64,000 nucleotides of DNA from Paraphysoderma sedebokerense (taxonomy: Eukaryota; Blastocladiomycota; Physodermatomycetes; Physodermatales; Physodermataceae), in assembly GCA_025602915.1 (NCBI GenBank), contig JAHLJZ010000036.1:1-64000 (forward strand), given 5' to 3'. Made by a program: the position numbers and the translations under genes. Below, in pieces: positions 11,996 through 23,538 of this stretch (positions are counted from its first letter, which is position 1; the number at the start of each line of letters is the position of its first letter). The notes below the pieces were generated by a model. The model searched no databases and was not told where the DNA came from. It saw only the letters and a program-made list of their open reading frames with translations.

Positions 11996-13306
11996 TTACC
12001 GGCTGGGATTCACAATACTGAGTAGGATGTTTTCGTCTGCTCTGTTACATTCCAATGATTGTGCCAACGATTTTTTAAACTCCGTCGACCTTGGAAGTTC
12101 CACTGCTTCTGCTATCACTCTTTCTATTTCATCAATGGTACGTCCATTCCGATTATGAATTTTGATTTGTCGAGTCAAGGGATTATCATTATAAAAATGC
12201 TGGAATGCTTGCAAGATGTCGTCCAGGCGGGACTCGAAATTCTCAATCAGAATATCGAGCACTGGAATCAATGGATTGAAAAAGAGAGTAGTATCGGTGA
12301 GAATGCTGTTGGTTTTATCGTCGGTCAGCTTAAGACCATTGAGCGCCTCCTCGAGTCGACCGTAAGTATCAATGGCAAGGCGATGTTTCATCCGACTGGT
12401 CATTCCATCAAGAGAAATGTATTTGAATTCTAACCGTTGAATCGCTACTTCAACTTCACCAATTCGACATAGATCGGACACTGATAACGCTTTTGAGATC
12501 GGTTTTATTCTTCGTTCTGAGTTATCGGGAACACCGGTTGCATGCTTCCAATTCTCGATAGCGATGGAATTGCACTTGGCCATAGTATCTTTGGAGATCG
12601 TACAAATGTTACAAACTTCGCTTACTGATGTCTGGGGCTTCAACAGCTGGCGGAGAACATCGGTTGGAATATCGGTGAAAGATGCAGGTTCTTCTTCCGA
12701 AGAAGAAGTCTTTTCACTTTCTCCAAATTTTGCAACGACTTGGTCGATGGCCTGATTAGTTGCCTTCTTGAAATCAATTTCGGCTTTGGCGCTCATTTGA
12801 ACAATATATTTATTCGCTGGGCCATCCAATATCTTTCCGTTTAACCCTAACACAACTAGATAATTTCCTGGTGATAGCCAAGTAGGAGGCACGAATTCGA
12901 TGTCGTAATTGGTGTTTTCAAAGATGAGTTTGTTTTCAACGATCAACCCTTGAAACTTGTGCACAGGAACTTTTCGTCCACTGGAAGGAGGCAGAAGAAG
13001 ATATAAATAGACGGCAAGGGTAACTCCTTGATCAAAGCGATTAGCGGAGTCAGCTGTCTGAAAGCGAATAGTCACTGGTTTTCCAGGAGACCATGACGAA
13101 GGAGATATAACTGAATTGACAATAAGTTCCGATGTCGAACGACAGACGGTGTTCTTTGTACATATCGCAGATTCGCCGAGAGGGGGTATATCTGCTGGCA
13201 GCTCTGTGTCTGTGATTGTCACTTTTTCGAATTGGAATGCCAAGCTAGAGAGAAGGGACAATGCCAAAATGACGAGGAATAACAACTGTCGTTCGGTATA
13301 TGCCAT
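11996..13306 (-). CDS. Secreted protein of unknown function (436 aa), copy 1
   Basis: Single-exon frame of 436 aa. The N-terminus (MAYTERQLLFLVILALSLLSSLAFQF) is a clear signal peptide with no later membrane span, so the product should enter the secretory pathway. Residues about 60-175 are rich in alternating hydrophobic strands (WSPGKPVTIRF, YLYLLLPPSSG, WLSPGNYLVVLGL) and look like an immunoglobulin-like or cell-wall-associated beta domain. About 200-230 is a Ser/Glu-rich linker. The remainder is helical, with four cysteines between about 240 and 300 and one near the C-terminus. I do not recognise the family. It lies divergently from the glutaminyl cyclase gene. Cleavage just before the Gln of AFQFEK would expose an N-terminal Gln, but the exact cleavage site is uncertain. 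Confidence 0.8.
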   Translation of the reverse strand: MAYTERQLLFLVILALSLLSSLAFQFEKVTITDTELPADIPPLGESAICTKNTVCRSTSELIVNSVISPSSWSPGKPVTIRFQTADSANRFDQGVTLAVYLYLLLPPSSGRKVPVHKFQGLIVENKLIFENTNYDIEFVPPTWLSPGNYLVVLGLNGKILDGPANKYIVQMSAKAEIDFKKATNQAIDQVVAKFGESEKTSSSEEEPASFTDIPTDVLRQLLKPQTSVSEVCNICTISKDTMAKCNSIAIENWKHATGVPDNSERRIKPISKALSVSDLCRIGEVEVAIQRLEFKYISLDGMTSRMKHRLAIDTYGRLEEALNGLKLTDDKTNSILTDTTLFFNPLIPVLDILIENFESRLDDILQAFQHFYNDNPLTRQIKIHNRNGRTIDEIERVIAEAVELPRSTEFKKSLAQSLECNRADENILLSIVNPSR

Positions 13307-13925
13307 CTGTATTTCGGTGAAGTATAAAGAAGCTCAATTCTTTCTCCAGGAATGAATTTCAGTCCTTTTTAAAGTACATCTCCCATCCTAAACCTCTGAT
13401 ATCAAACATGGATCTTTTGTCTCTGTGGTGCATATTTTGAAACATGTATTCTGTGCGGTTTCGCGTCCGTGTCCATTGAAGAAGACAATCAGTGAGGAGA
13501 GGAATTGCACCCTCAGCAAACAGGGACAATTTGTCTTTTGCTAACAGCACCGAATTATTCACCGCACAATTATTTAGTCACTATCTATGAAAGTCTTATG
13601 GAGACGAACACATTTCCAGACAAAATGCCATTAGGTCAACGTCCCGCCAAAATATGGATTGGATCACAGAACATGCTTACACATGTGTTTACGTAGATGT
13701 ATATTATTACATTAAATAGATAGTGCAGATTGTATCTGGTATTTATAATTGTCTCTGCAATATGAATTATCAGGAACAATCTTTCAGCATGATTTCCATT
13801 ATTTCCCTCGCGCATGTACCACCTTCGACATTCATTACACCGAGTGCACTGGATGTAAAGTCAGACGCAGAACCCATCTTCGCTACATTATCCGATATTT
13901 GAATGATATAAGAGTTGCACCCGAA
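13307..13925. other. Divergent intergenic region (secreted protein / glutaminyl cyclase)
   Basis: Shared upstream region of two genes reading apart. Short open frames exist on both strands, and the frame of the cyclase is open back to 13749, but they show no domain. The cyclase start is placed at 13926 because the extension is Cys/His-rich and atypical. No specific promoter element could be assigned. Confidence 0.55.
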
Positions 13926-15424
13926 ATGTCAGGATACGATCAACTATCCGACGATGATTCGAATGATATTGAATTGTTTTCCCGTTCGACGCAGACATCA
14001 TCGCAGGTAAACCGAAATCCACCAACACCGAGAAACTCACGCAAGAATACGTTTTACTCGATGATAAGAAAATCTAGACTGCTGATATTTCTCATACTCC
14101 TCGGTATCGTTATCCTCATCGTCGTCCTCACGACAACTAATAAGAGTTCACCCGAGCCCATCAACGTCCCGCAGACATTATCCCTGACGAAACTCAAACA
14201 GTTCATTTCACCAATACCGACATCAAGAGTCACTTCGACCTATCTTCAACCTATACTTATCCCCAGAGTTCCATCAACAGACAACAACACTAAAGTTCGA
14301 GAGTTCCTTGTATCAACCTTGAAATCGTTGAATTATCACGTTGAAATCGACGAGTTCAATTCAGCAACTCCAGTGGGACCGAAGTCATTCGCTAACGTCA
14401 TAGCAACAAAATATCCAAACGCTAAGAATAAATTGCTACTTTCTGCACATTTTGACTCCAAGATTTTACCTGAAGGTTTCATTGGAGCGACAGACTCGGC
14501 AGTTCCGTGCGCAATCCTTTTGGACGTAGCTGCAAATGTGAACAACTTATTAGAGAGGCAGTTTGAAAAGAACGGAGGCAAAGTTGATACAACACTACAA
14601 CTGGTATTTTTCGATGGGGAAGAGGCATTTGAAAAATGGACGAGAACTGATTCTACATACGGATCTAGGCATCTGGCAGGTAGACTATTTGTCTATGGCT
14701 TATTACCTTCTCTTATCAGAAATTCGTCTGACTTTTCTGGTTTCTATTCATTTAGAAAAATGGGAGAAAACTCTAATCGGTCCTGCTGATTCTAAGGACA
14801 GAAAGAATGTCCTATCTACAATTGAAGCATTTGTGCTACTGGACTTGTTGGGCACGACCGATTGCGGCCTAACGGAATGCCTTATTCACAATCTTCAACC
14901 GGAAACTACAACGGAATTATATAACCAGTTGATCGTAATCGAAGATAGGTTGTTTAATGCAGGATATATCATGTCGGCAAATAGCACCAAACAAACGGGC
15001 CCGAATGCTCAAGCATCAGCTGAAACCGAAGACGAATTTACCATTCTTGAACGAAGGGATACGCCAAAACCGGAGAAAAAATCATATTTCCTACGACGAA
15101 ATAGTATAGAAGAGTACAAGGCGGCGTGGCCTGGTGGCATTGAAGATGACCATATTCCGTTCATGGGTTAGTTCTTTCCTTCTGTTCAGTTTCTACTCCC
15201 GATTGCTGGAAATGAATAACTAATGCTACCTGCTATTTTTGCTGCCATTGTGATTATTAGAACGTGGAGTACCGATTCTGCACTTGATACCAAATCCATT
15301 CCCCAGAGTTTGGCATAATAATGAAGATAATGGTGATGCTATCATGCCGGAGGTGGTTATAAATTGGGCAAGGATAATGTCTGTGTTTGTTGCTGAATAT
15401 CTGAAGGTCCATCAATTTGTATAA
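13926..15424 (+). CDS. Glutaminyl-peptide cyclotransferase, membrane-anchored (M28 family), copy 1
   Basis: Three exons (13926-14679, 14756-15166, 15261-15424) give 442 aa. A short cytosolic tail (MSGYDQLSDDDSN...) precedes one transmembrane helix (LLIFLILLGIVILIVVL), giving the type II topology of Golgi-resident glutaminyl cyclases. The enzyme converts N-terminal Gln to pyroglutamate on secreted proteins. Family motifs are present in order: AHFDSK, GATDSAVPCAILLD (zinc Asp), FFDGEEAF (catalytic and zinc Glu), YGSRHLAEKW across the first splice junction, LLDLLG (catalytic Asp), and DDHIPFMERGVPILHL (zinc His) across the second. All expected metal and catalytic residues appear intact. EIPR1 follows in the same direction about 200 bp downstream. 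The clean alignment across both splice sites supports the exon joins. Confidence 0.93.
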
Positions 15425-15627
15425 TTATTCATGCAACATACTGTGTATCCTCAAAGCGTGGAATGCGGTTCTGAATGAGGAGAACAACAATAAAATTTTA
15501 TATCTTTTAATAAGAACTCCTTTCGCGGTGAGATCACTTGCGCCTGTCGCATCTCATAACGCATATATCTCAGTAACCATTGCCATATTCATTTAAATCA
15601 CTGCAACAAAACCATTATCCCACAAGC

Positions 15628-17672
15628 ATGGATGAGAACACACGATCATTTGTTTACGGTCTGCGACATCAAGCCAGATGCATTGCCTCCGTCCCGGACA
15701 CCGAACGAAACACTTTCTTGATAGGTACTCTCGGGTTGGGAGGTGATAACGAGGTTAGTCTAATGAGTTGCAACAACGGAAAAATGTTAATTATTTGCCT
15801 GAATATTTATAATGTCTTGGCAGGATGGTATACATTTATACCGCCAAGTTTGTGGGTTATAAGATGCCAGACTACCTGATTCTGCTTGAGATTTCTGTTC
15901 CTAGTCTTCAGCTTGTCATGGATTCGACTGCTCTCTTCGTACTCTCTACGTATATTCAATTCAAATTAACAAATATACGATTGTCATATCCTCTCTCTGT
16001 GCTCCATATAATTAGATTCATCTTCTCGACTTTGACGAGGACGTTTCTGAATTGAATTCAATCGTTTATACGCATCCTAATGAAGTTTGGTCTATAACCG
16101 CTTGTCCAGGAAAACCTGAATTATTCTTTACATGTTATAGCGTTGGTACGTTAATAGTAAAATATATTTCTCAAATTAGAGAAATGGTCTTGGGAATGCG
16201 AGCAGCTTCTCTTGCTTTAACAATTTGCATTATCCATGAACACTCCGTCTCAATGACCATTTCGTCATTTTTATTATATGCCTTGTTCCTGGTCAATAGC
16301 TACCCCTCTCAAACAAGAAATGCGGACGGCATTATGGAAAATACCTCCCGAAGATTTCAATACAGTTCGTGCGGGTGCCAGCGCAGGAAACACCAGTCCG
16401 AGTGGTAAAAAGGGTGCTCCGAATTTGGCAAACCCGAATATAAGAAAATCGAATCAAAAGCTGACATCAAATTCCCAAATTGAACCTATCCTGACGCTGG
16501 ATTCGAAAGGAACCGATGGAATGTTCAGAAGGTAGGACTACTGATTAGATACTTTATACGCTTAATATTCGGGGTTTACTAATTTTAAAATATCATGAAG
16601 TGTTATCCTAGATCCCAACGGAGAACTAAACAAACTGGTTGCTATAGATAATAACAAATTGCATGTGTACACACTCGCACAGGGATTGAGCAAAGGAGTG
16701 GTAATTAATTCAAGTTCTCAAACGTCCACATCACCACTACTGATGGCTACTACTTCATACATCTTGTCTGCTGTAGCTCGGTAATACAATCGAAATTCCA
16801 AGTTCTTCGTCGACGAATGTATCCAGGATTAGAAGCGGAGCGTGGAACCCGCACAACTCGTCATCTGTCGGAATCACATTTGAAAATGATGTTCATCTCT
16901 ACGACATTCGGTCAATGGCGTAAGTTCCAAATCTGCTTCCCAGCTCTTCGTAAACTGATCTGACAGATTCACTTATCGACACAGTAAATCGCATCATATC
17001 CCAAATGCACATTCGGTTCTCGCGCGTTGTCTTGACTTCAATCCGAACAAACAATATCAGATAGTTACAGGTGGTGACGACTGTAAGATTCGATTCTGGG
17101 ATATTCGGAATCCAAAAGACGTGGTGTTAGAATTGGGCGGTCATTCCCATTGGTAGATTTTCTGGATTTTGTTCATTCACAGTCGTGCTCAAGGTTGACG
17201 AAAAGTTTATTTTTAACTTTATGCGATCAGGATTCAATCAGTTGCATACAATCATTTCCATGATCAATTATTGTTATCGTCAAGTTCAGATTGTCAAGTT
17301 AATTTAACAAGTATCGTCTCAATATCGTCCGCTCCATTGGGTGACGAGGAAGATGAAGAATACGGATACCCCGCAAATAGCGGTAGCGGAGATATAGATA
17401 GCGAAAGAAAGAGAAAGTATGATGTTGGTATTACGTGCTGAACCTTAAGAACCTTTCCTAACTACTTGTTGTATCTTTTGTCGTTTACGTTTGTTCACGA
17501 CCGTAGTAAACCGACTGATGGTCTTGTATCAACATATGACCAACACGAAGATTCAGTATATAGCGTAGCCTGGTCTTGTGCTGATCCATGGGTATTTGCT
17601 AGTTTAAGTTACGATGGTAGGGCTGTAGTGAGTTTGGTTCCGAAAGAAGAGAAATATAAGATTTTGTTGTGA
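15628..17672 (+). CDS. EIPR1: EIPR1/TSSC1-like WD40 protein, copy 1
   Basis: Eight exons (15628-15753, 16016-16145, 16300-16531, 16601-16700, 16777-16919, 16985-17152, 17231-17416, 17507-17672) give 416 aa with phases that close exactly. The order of blades matches EARP-interacting protein 1: [97 protein letters not shown] and, at the end, [20 protein letters not shown] then SYDGR. EIPR1 binds the EARP and GARP tethering complexes and supports endosome recycling and dense-core vesicle traffic. An acidic low-complexity insert (DEEDEEYG) sits before the last blade, as in animals. Intron 1 (262 bp) is the longest. The gene is convergent with PAT1. Confidence 0.93.
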
Positions 17673-17946
17673 CGAAATTGTAACGATGATGTAGTATCCG
17701 CTTTAATATACCCACATATCATAAACAATTTATCTCGGCTAGTATGAAACCATTTCCATTCAGATCTCTTCACTACATTTGATGAATTGTATTGTAAGTG
17801 AATTATTACGCGACAATAACCCTTCTACAAGCTGATACAGTTTAAAAATGACAATTATCTGTAGCCAACGGATCTAAACGACAAAATTCGGTATGCAAAA
17901 TGAAAGGTATCGAATACGGCAGTCCACCTCTTCCACTCGGCCACTC

Positions 17947-20841
17947 TCACCCGTTGACCTGACTCGCATCCAATCCCAGAGCGTTTAATAGTAGATTTAC
18001 ATTACTGACAGCTTTTGATGCCTTTTCTCTGGCAGCTTCTTGTTCAGCTATTGGCATACCAGATAAACTCAAGGAATTTATGTTGCCTTGCGCTACGTTT
18101 GAAATAATTTTGTCTCGAACTTCGGCTACTAATACATGTTGCTGTTGAGGTGACGCACCTACAGCAAGCGAAGCCAGAAACTGCCATACATGGGTATCAT
18201 CTGTTGTCACAATTTCAATTGCGATATGTCAGTCAAGGCTGCAAAAAAAGTGTAATTCATAGGATAAGATTATACCAGATATATATGATTGAAGAACATT
18301 AATAGGCAGTGCCGGCTCCGTTGTTCCTCTCGGTGAAGGAAGGATGGGAATTGTAGATGGAGGAAAGAGAGTGATAAATTGCCCTTGCAAAGCAGTAAAT
18401 AACGCATTATATAGAATTGACCTAGAAAGAATAGAAGTTAATTTAGTTAATACATTACAATCAACATTTGAAATGTACATACCATCTTGCAACTGAAGGA
18501 TCTTCAGGTTCCGCACTCTGTTTCAATATTTCAGCTCTACTCAACAGCACAGTCAATAAAGCTAACCCGACTTTCGACATGCAAACTTTGACGATCTCGA
18601 TAGGTTCACCACTGCCTGTCGAAATCCAACTCTTCAAAAGACGTTCCATTGCGGCCAAGATCACATCCCAGGACGAGTCGCTGACATATGAAACGACTGG
18701 TGGCACGACGAAATTCATGAATGTCTCAAGATCTTCCACCATAGTAGACAGCTTTGAAATCGTGGGTGGCTTGAAGGAAGTCGACGGGAAAAGATGGGGC
18801 AAAGAATGAACGCATAACGAGACGGAAGCCTTCGTAATACGGAAGAAGGGTGTATTTTGGAGGATGGCATTGAGAAGTGATTGCTGGTGTGATGCATCCA
18901 AAAATCGAATGGCGCGGGCTATAATTTTATTTCCTTTGCCGTAAGAAAGGATATCTACGATCGGATGTATTTGCCTAAGGAAAGGTACGGAACGATGAGA
19001 TCGCGACGAGCGGAAAGAAATGGCTCAGAAAAAAAGTACCCGAATGGAACTTCGACATCTAACTTCAGCTCATCGACCAGCTGTGCCGTAAATTTGGCGA
19101 TATTTTCGTTCCTATATAGATGTTTAGTTGTGGCCCACATGCAACAGCGAAAACTTATCAAAAGCTCACCATTTGATCTCTTCTTCTGCTGCAGCTTTGT
19201 CACTCGGAGGTTGGCGTTTTAATTGCTCAAGTTCCAGGACACAGTTATACACAGTTTCAATGCTTTTAAGAACAGCTTGACCGGCGAGTCTTGTGGGTCC
19301 TCCTAGACTGGCCTGGCTCTGAAATGCAGATAAGTTAAACGCCTTCAAGTGCGAGCATCAACATTCTCTATTACTTACGGTAGATCTCTTGGGAGTTTCG
19401 GAGGCAGACTCGCTCGTCGTTTGGGATGCTGTGACTTGAAGAATCTGCTTAGGGTTCTTGACAGAGTTGATTGCAATCTTTCCAAGAGCGCCCTCGAGGC
19501 CAACTAATGACGCCAAATGTTAGGCAAGCCAGATATCTCGACAAGAAATGAGAGACGAATTACATTGTGTTGCTTTAGGCTTCTTCCGCGCTTGATCAAC
19601 AATCTTTTGTATTTGTGTGTCCAAATTTACCGGTCCGCGATTATTTTTATCTCTCCTCCCGCCTCTGGAATAACTTTCACGTAAGAGTAGGGGTGGTATG
19701 GAGCTGCGAGTTAACGCTTGTTGAGAAGCGCTCTGACCACGAAGTACCGTATAAACCTGATAATAAAAATCGTCTCCGAAAGGATCAGCACTGACGAGCT
19801 GTGAAATCTGAATTCTTGCGATGAGATCTTTCTCGTATTGTGTCATAAGATTATTGTATTTCGCCTGAAAGGCAATGGATCAATAAAAATGACAGTTTGA
19901 CGAAATGAAGCAGCCATTCAAATACCATTTCACGTGCTTTGCGCTCCCTTGCAGCTCTCTTGGCAGCCTTTTCTTGCTCATCTTTCGCTATCATCTGTTT
20001 TTGTAATAACTGCTTCTCCAGCTCCTCTACAGTCATGACAGCCTGCTGCGGGGAGATGCCTGGTTGAAATTGTTGCATTTGGAGCATCTGTTGCTTCTGT
20101 CGGGACTGCTGGATTAACTGTGCTTCTAATTCCTCCAACGACAGAGGTTCTTGCCCGCTGGTACGTTGAGACGCGGCGGCGGCGTACGAATATTGAAGCG
20201 GGGTTGGGAATAACGAGGTGTCTATTCCAGATGATTAAGAATCCCTTTGACAAATAATATCACAAAAGGGTAGGATGGAAAAACAAACCTATGGTCGAAC
20301 TGCTGGATGGTGGAGCCCAAAGGTTCTTTTTTTGCCTCGACTCTTTCTGTTTCTTGCTCTGAGCCTCCACTCTGCTCAAAACTTTGTCAAAAGTCTCTTC
20401 TTCGAAGCTGTAGCCACCGATGGCCATACTCTCCCCTGCGGTGCGTCCAAAAGAACCGGTAGGAGTGATTCCAAATCCATCCTTGCTGCTTGCATTCGCT
20501 TGTATATTCATTGCTGGTGTTTTGTATCTTGAATCTGACAAGTCATTGAATAACTTTCCCTGTGCACTCGCAGTGCTGCCGGAAAAGTCAAAATCCTTTG
20601 ACACTTCGGTCACATCGACACCAAAAGTTTCATCGTTCAGGATATCGTCATCATTCTGGTACTCATTATCGATACGATCACCGAAGGCGGACTCGTCGTA
20701 TATATATGCGCCATCATCGTCGAGAGTAAGAGACTCGAGTTTGGCATCGACAGAATTTGAATTCGGCCGATTGGTTTGGGCCGATTTGAAAGCCTCTCTA
20801 TCCTCTGGCGGAAGCGAGGTGTCGAACCCAAAAAAAGACAT
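17947..20841 (-). CDS. PAT1: PAT1 mRNA decapping activator, copy 1
   Basis: Nine exons (20289-20841, 19926-20221, 19564-19864, 19379-19503, 19170-19342, 19040-19111, 18483-18974, 18276-18421, 17947-18200) give 803 aa. PAT1 links Dhh1, Lsm1-7 and Dcp2 in P-bodies to promote decapping and translational repression. Hallmarks: the N-terminus MSFFGFDTSLPPEDREAF, an acidic low-complexity region, a Gln-rich coiled stretch (EELEAQLIQQSRQKQQM), the core MTQYEKDLIARIQISQLVS with DDFYYQVYTVLRG, LEGALGKIAINSVKNP, and the alpha-helical C-terminal domain (LLSRAEILKQ, VWQFLASLAVGASPQQQ, NVNLLLNALGLDAS). An apparent frame change near 19000 is explained by a 65-nt intron at 18975-19039. Confidence 0.93.
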
Positions 20842-21382
20842 GAGGGCTTATTCTTTCGGTAATGTTTATCCTTTCGAAATGCAAATGTTTTGATGAGAAA
20901 AACTGAAAAACCAAATGGTTTGTTTGGTGTTCGCATTTCAGTCATTGCACGTGCATATCACGTGTCGCTTTATGAATGATAATTTATTCCAGGAATTTAT
21001 TACATTCATGAACAAGAGCAGATTTTAACCTGATTCAAGAGATTGAGTATCATGATAAGTTCTCGCCTATATTATGTTGTTTGGATCCATTATGATTCGC
21101 GGAATCTGAAATCATTGATCAACAGAGTGTTAGAGCCTTACGTGGAGTTATTGAATGGATGCCTTCCACACATTTAATGTCTAATGACAAATATTTGAAG
21201 GAACAGCCGGTTGCACCTATTCGTATTTTTGCTGGCAATAAATATATTTTCTTGATTTATATTTTTGATGACATACTATCTCTGATGTATGCAGCAAATC
21301 AATACCAGTTAGTAGTTGGCTCTAACCAAAAACACATAGGCAGTCACCTGCAATTAGAAATAGTCAGCTGAAGATTTTTCAA
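20842..21382. other. Intergenic: PAT1 upstream region and PP2C-a 3' flank
   Basis: About 540 bp of AT-rich sequence. Apart from the twin CACGTG sites noted separately, no gene or repeat is evident; the 70-codon plus-strand frame at 21159 looks random. Confidence 0.6.
20948..20964. promoter_or_regulatory. Two E-boxes (CACGTG) one helical turn apart, upstream of PAT1
   Basis: CACGTG occurs at 20948-20953 and again at 20959-20964, 11 bp start to start, about 110 bp upstream of the PAT1 start codon. CACGTG is the core site of bHLH factors (Cbf1/Pho4/USF type). Two sites on the same face of the helix suggest a functional promoter element. Whether they act on PAT1 is inference. The copy in the second block lies at 35678-35694. 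Confidence 0.5.
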
Positions 21383-22739
21383 TTATATAAGACTGAAAGA
21401 TGTGATAAATACATCGTCAAGGACTCCAAATCTGCTCCTCCCTCCTGTCGGTCGGTTTGATTTCGCCTTCATCTCTGTTCCGTACATTCTTTCTCTAGCT
21501 TGTAAAACCAGCTTCGAAGCAATTCGTGTGAAACCGGCATCCAAATCATTTTTATTCCTAGATCGAAGAAATGGATCAATCGCACCCGCATAATTTTTAT
21601 GTATGATTTTTACAATGTCTGCGTTGTCGAGATTTTTAAAGAGACCATCGGTCCCTAGAATAATCACTATAATAGAATTATAATCAGCATGAAAGACCGA
21701 CAAAATCTCGCTTGATAATGGTTAAATTTTACCGTCAGAATCTTTAATTGCCTGGCTTTCGACTAAAACATCACTAGGAGAATCGCTCAGGGTGGAAATT
21801 GAACTAAATTGATAAGGTCTTGATTTGCGTACACAGATGCGTCAATTCAGAAAAACCGAAGGAAGCAGCATTCAGGTATCTAATAAAAACGTTACCGCGA
21901 CTCAGAGTGGTACATTGGTTTAGATATAAAACGAGTTCTGTTGTCTCGGATAATCATGATTTGATTATTGCCAAGATTGGCGGTTAACAATTCACCCTAA
22001 AGTATACCCCGTTAACGTTGTTATCTCCTTATTGTATTCCTACTATAAAGCCGTTTGAAAGCCAATTCTTACCGTGGAATAGTCATATTTTATAACTGAA
22101 ATGGTAGCCGACCCTTCGTACTGTGCTTTCGTAGTGACCGACTGAAATGAGGCATCAATGATTTGGACAGGTGTCAGCGTTCTATCATGGGCCGCTTCGT
22201 GAGCTCTAAACGAATTGAATAATTGGCATTCAGTATTCAAGTTGAAGTTGAGCAAGCGAACAATCCACTCACTTCGCCATCAGTTCTCTTCCATATTGCC
22301 CTTGAAAAGCATAAATTAGCAATATTATCACCATACTGCAAATTTAAAATTTTAACGCACCAGTATCGGTAGATTGCTCTTCAATACCACGGCTGTTGTT
22401 TCCGGCGCCCACTACTCCGATAACTTTATACTGAAGGTCAGAGTATTCAAAGAACGAGTCGTGGCCGCAATGCTGCGATGTGAGCGCTTCTTTGATATCG
22501 CCCGCATTTTTTGATTTACAGGAGAGGCCGCCAAAAAGCTCTAAATTACAGCTAAGGTTAGATCATAATGAATGCTAATAATATATTAGTTAAATTGTAC
22601 CATAAAATTTCGGACAGATTTGCTTGCCGCTCTCTTCGTCGACCATGCAACCCTGAAAAACAGCGGATCCGTTCTCGCCATATATGACGGGGATGGCACA
22701 GCTAACGACTAAAGCAAGAAATAAAGATAGAGTTTTCAT
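21383..22739 (-). CDS. Secreted PP2C-like protein with degenerate active site (PP2C-a), copy 1
   Basis: Seven exons (22601-22739, 22361-22540, 22273-22300, 22073-22205, 21896-21996, 21733-21818, 21383-21666) give 316 aa. A signal peptide (MKTLSLFLALVVSCAIPVIYG) leads into a PP2C fold of the PTC7/TA-PP2C type. Compared with the neighbouring paralogue PP2C-b, the first metal motif ADGVGSFSADGID is replaced by VGAGNNSRGI, GEDAFFEY has become GHDSFFEY, and ANLGDSG has become ANLGNNQ. The later GTDGLFKN and LDDV motifs remain. Loss of the first aspartates predicts little or no phosphatase activity, so it may be a pseudophosphatase. The coding frame is otherwise intact, so it looks maintained rather than decayed. 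Intron positions match PP2C-b, including a 28-nt exon, showing tandem gene duplication. Confidence 0.85.
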
Positions 22740-23538
22740 TGAAGGCGATGTTACTCCTTCTGTACTATAAATAATACTCGGGCCTGAGAGAAATGTGCCG
22801 CATCATTGGTTCATCCCTCCTGAAACGTACGAGTTGCGATGCACCGACAGCATAGACGCAATGATTTCAGGGACAATACCCAAAACTAATTGGTACGTTT
22901 CAGCTATTGTTTACGCAATTATTGTAATTCCCTATCCTGGAAAGAGTAATCAGGAGCGGTGACAGTTTATTTGGGGTGAAACACTGATACTGATATTGTT
23001 TGTTAATATCCAGGACAATTAATTCATAGGAATTGGGAGCTCTGCGAAATACCCGGAAATTCATTAATCAATTTTGCCTGATCTTTAAAAAATATTTTTA
23101 ACCTCAATCTCAAACAGAGAATATGCTAATTGCGGGGCGACTATTATTCCCAAAAATTTAGATAGTGCGACCGGTGATCAATTATTAACTGAGCAGATGC
23201 AGCATGTAAATCGCAACTACGACTTTCTGAATATTCAAGCATCCATATACTAGTAAACCATTACATTTCATATGTAAATTAAATATTAGATTATTTATAT
23301 TCTACTTCTTACGCTTGACTTGTACTGACAATAACTTAGCAAGTTCCTCTTCTGCGATTAATGTGGCGCAAATTTGAAAATGAGTTACTCAATCCACAGT
23401 TGAATTACAGGCAACTTCAGATTTATTCACTGAAGTATCTCGTATTATTTGGAATTTATTACATTAAATATTTATACAATGCCAAATGTGACATTGTCGC
23501 TGATAGAGACTTTCACTGGTATCTTCCGCTTCCGCAAC
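22740..23538. other. Intergenic between the two PP2C-like genes
   Basis: About 0.8 kb of AT-rich sequence. It should hold the PP2C-a promoter and the PP2C-b terminator. I see no motif to assign, no RNA gene, and the 83-codon plus-strand frame at 23361 is antisense to the last PP2C-b exon and not convincing. Confidence 0.55.

Noticed and set aside
15825-16055. Open frame covering EIPR1 intron 1 as an extra exon
   Set aside because: Skipping it gives an exact join between GGDNE and IHLLDFDED as in EIPR1; including it would insert unrelated residues.
18955-19040. Apparent frame break in PAT1
   Set aside because: A 65-nt GT-AG intron at 18975-19039 restores the expected Pat1 sequence on both sides, so the gene is intact.
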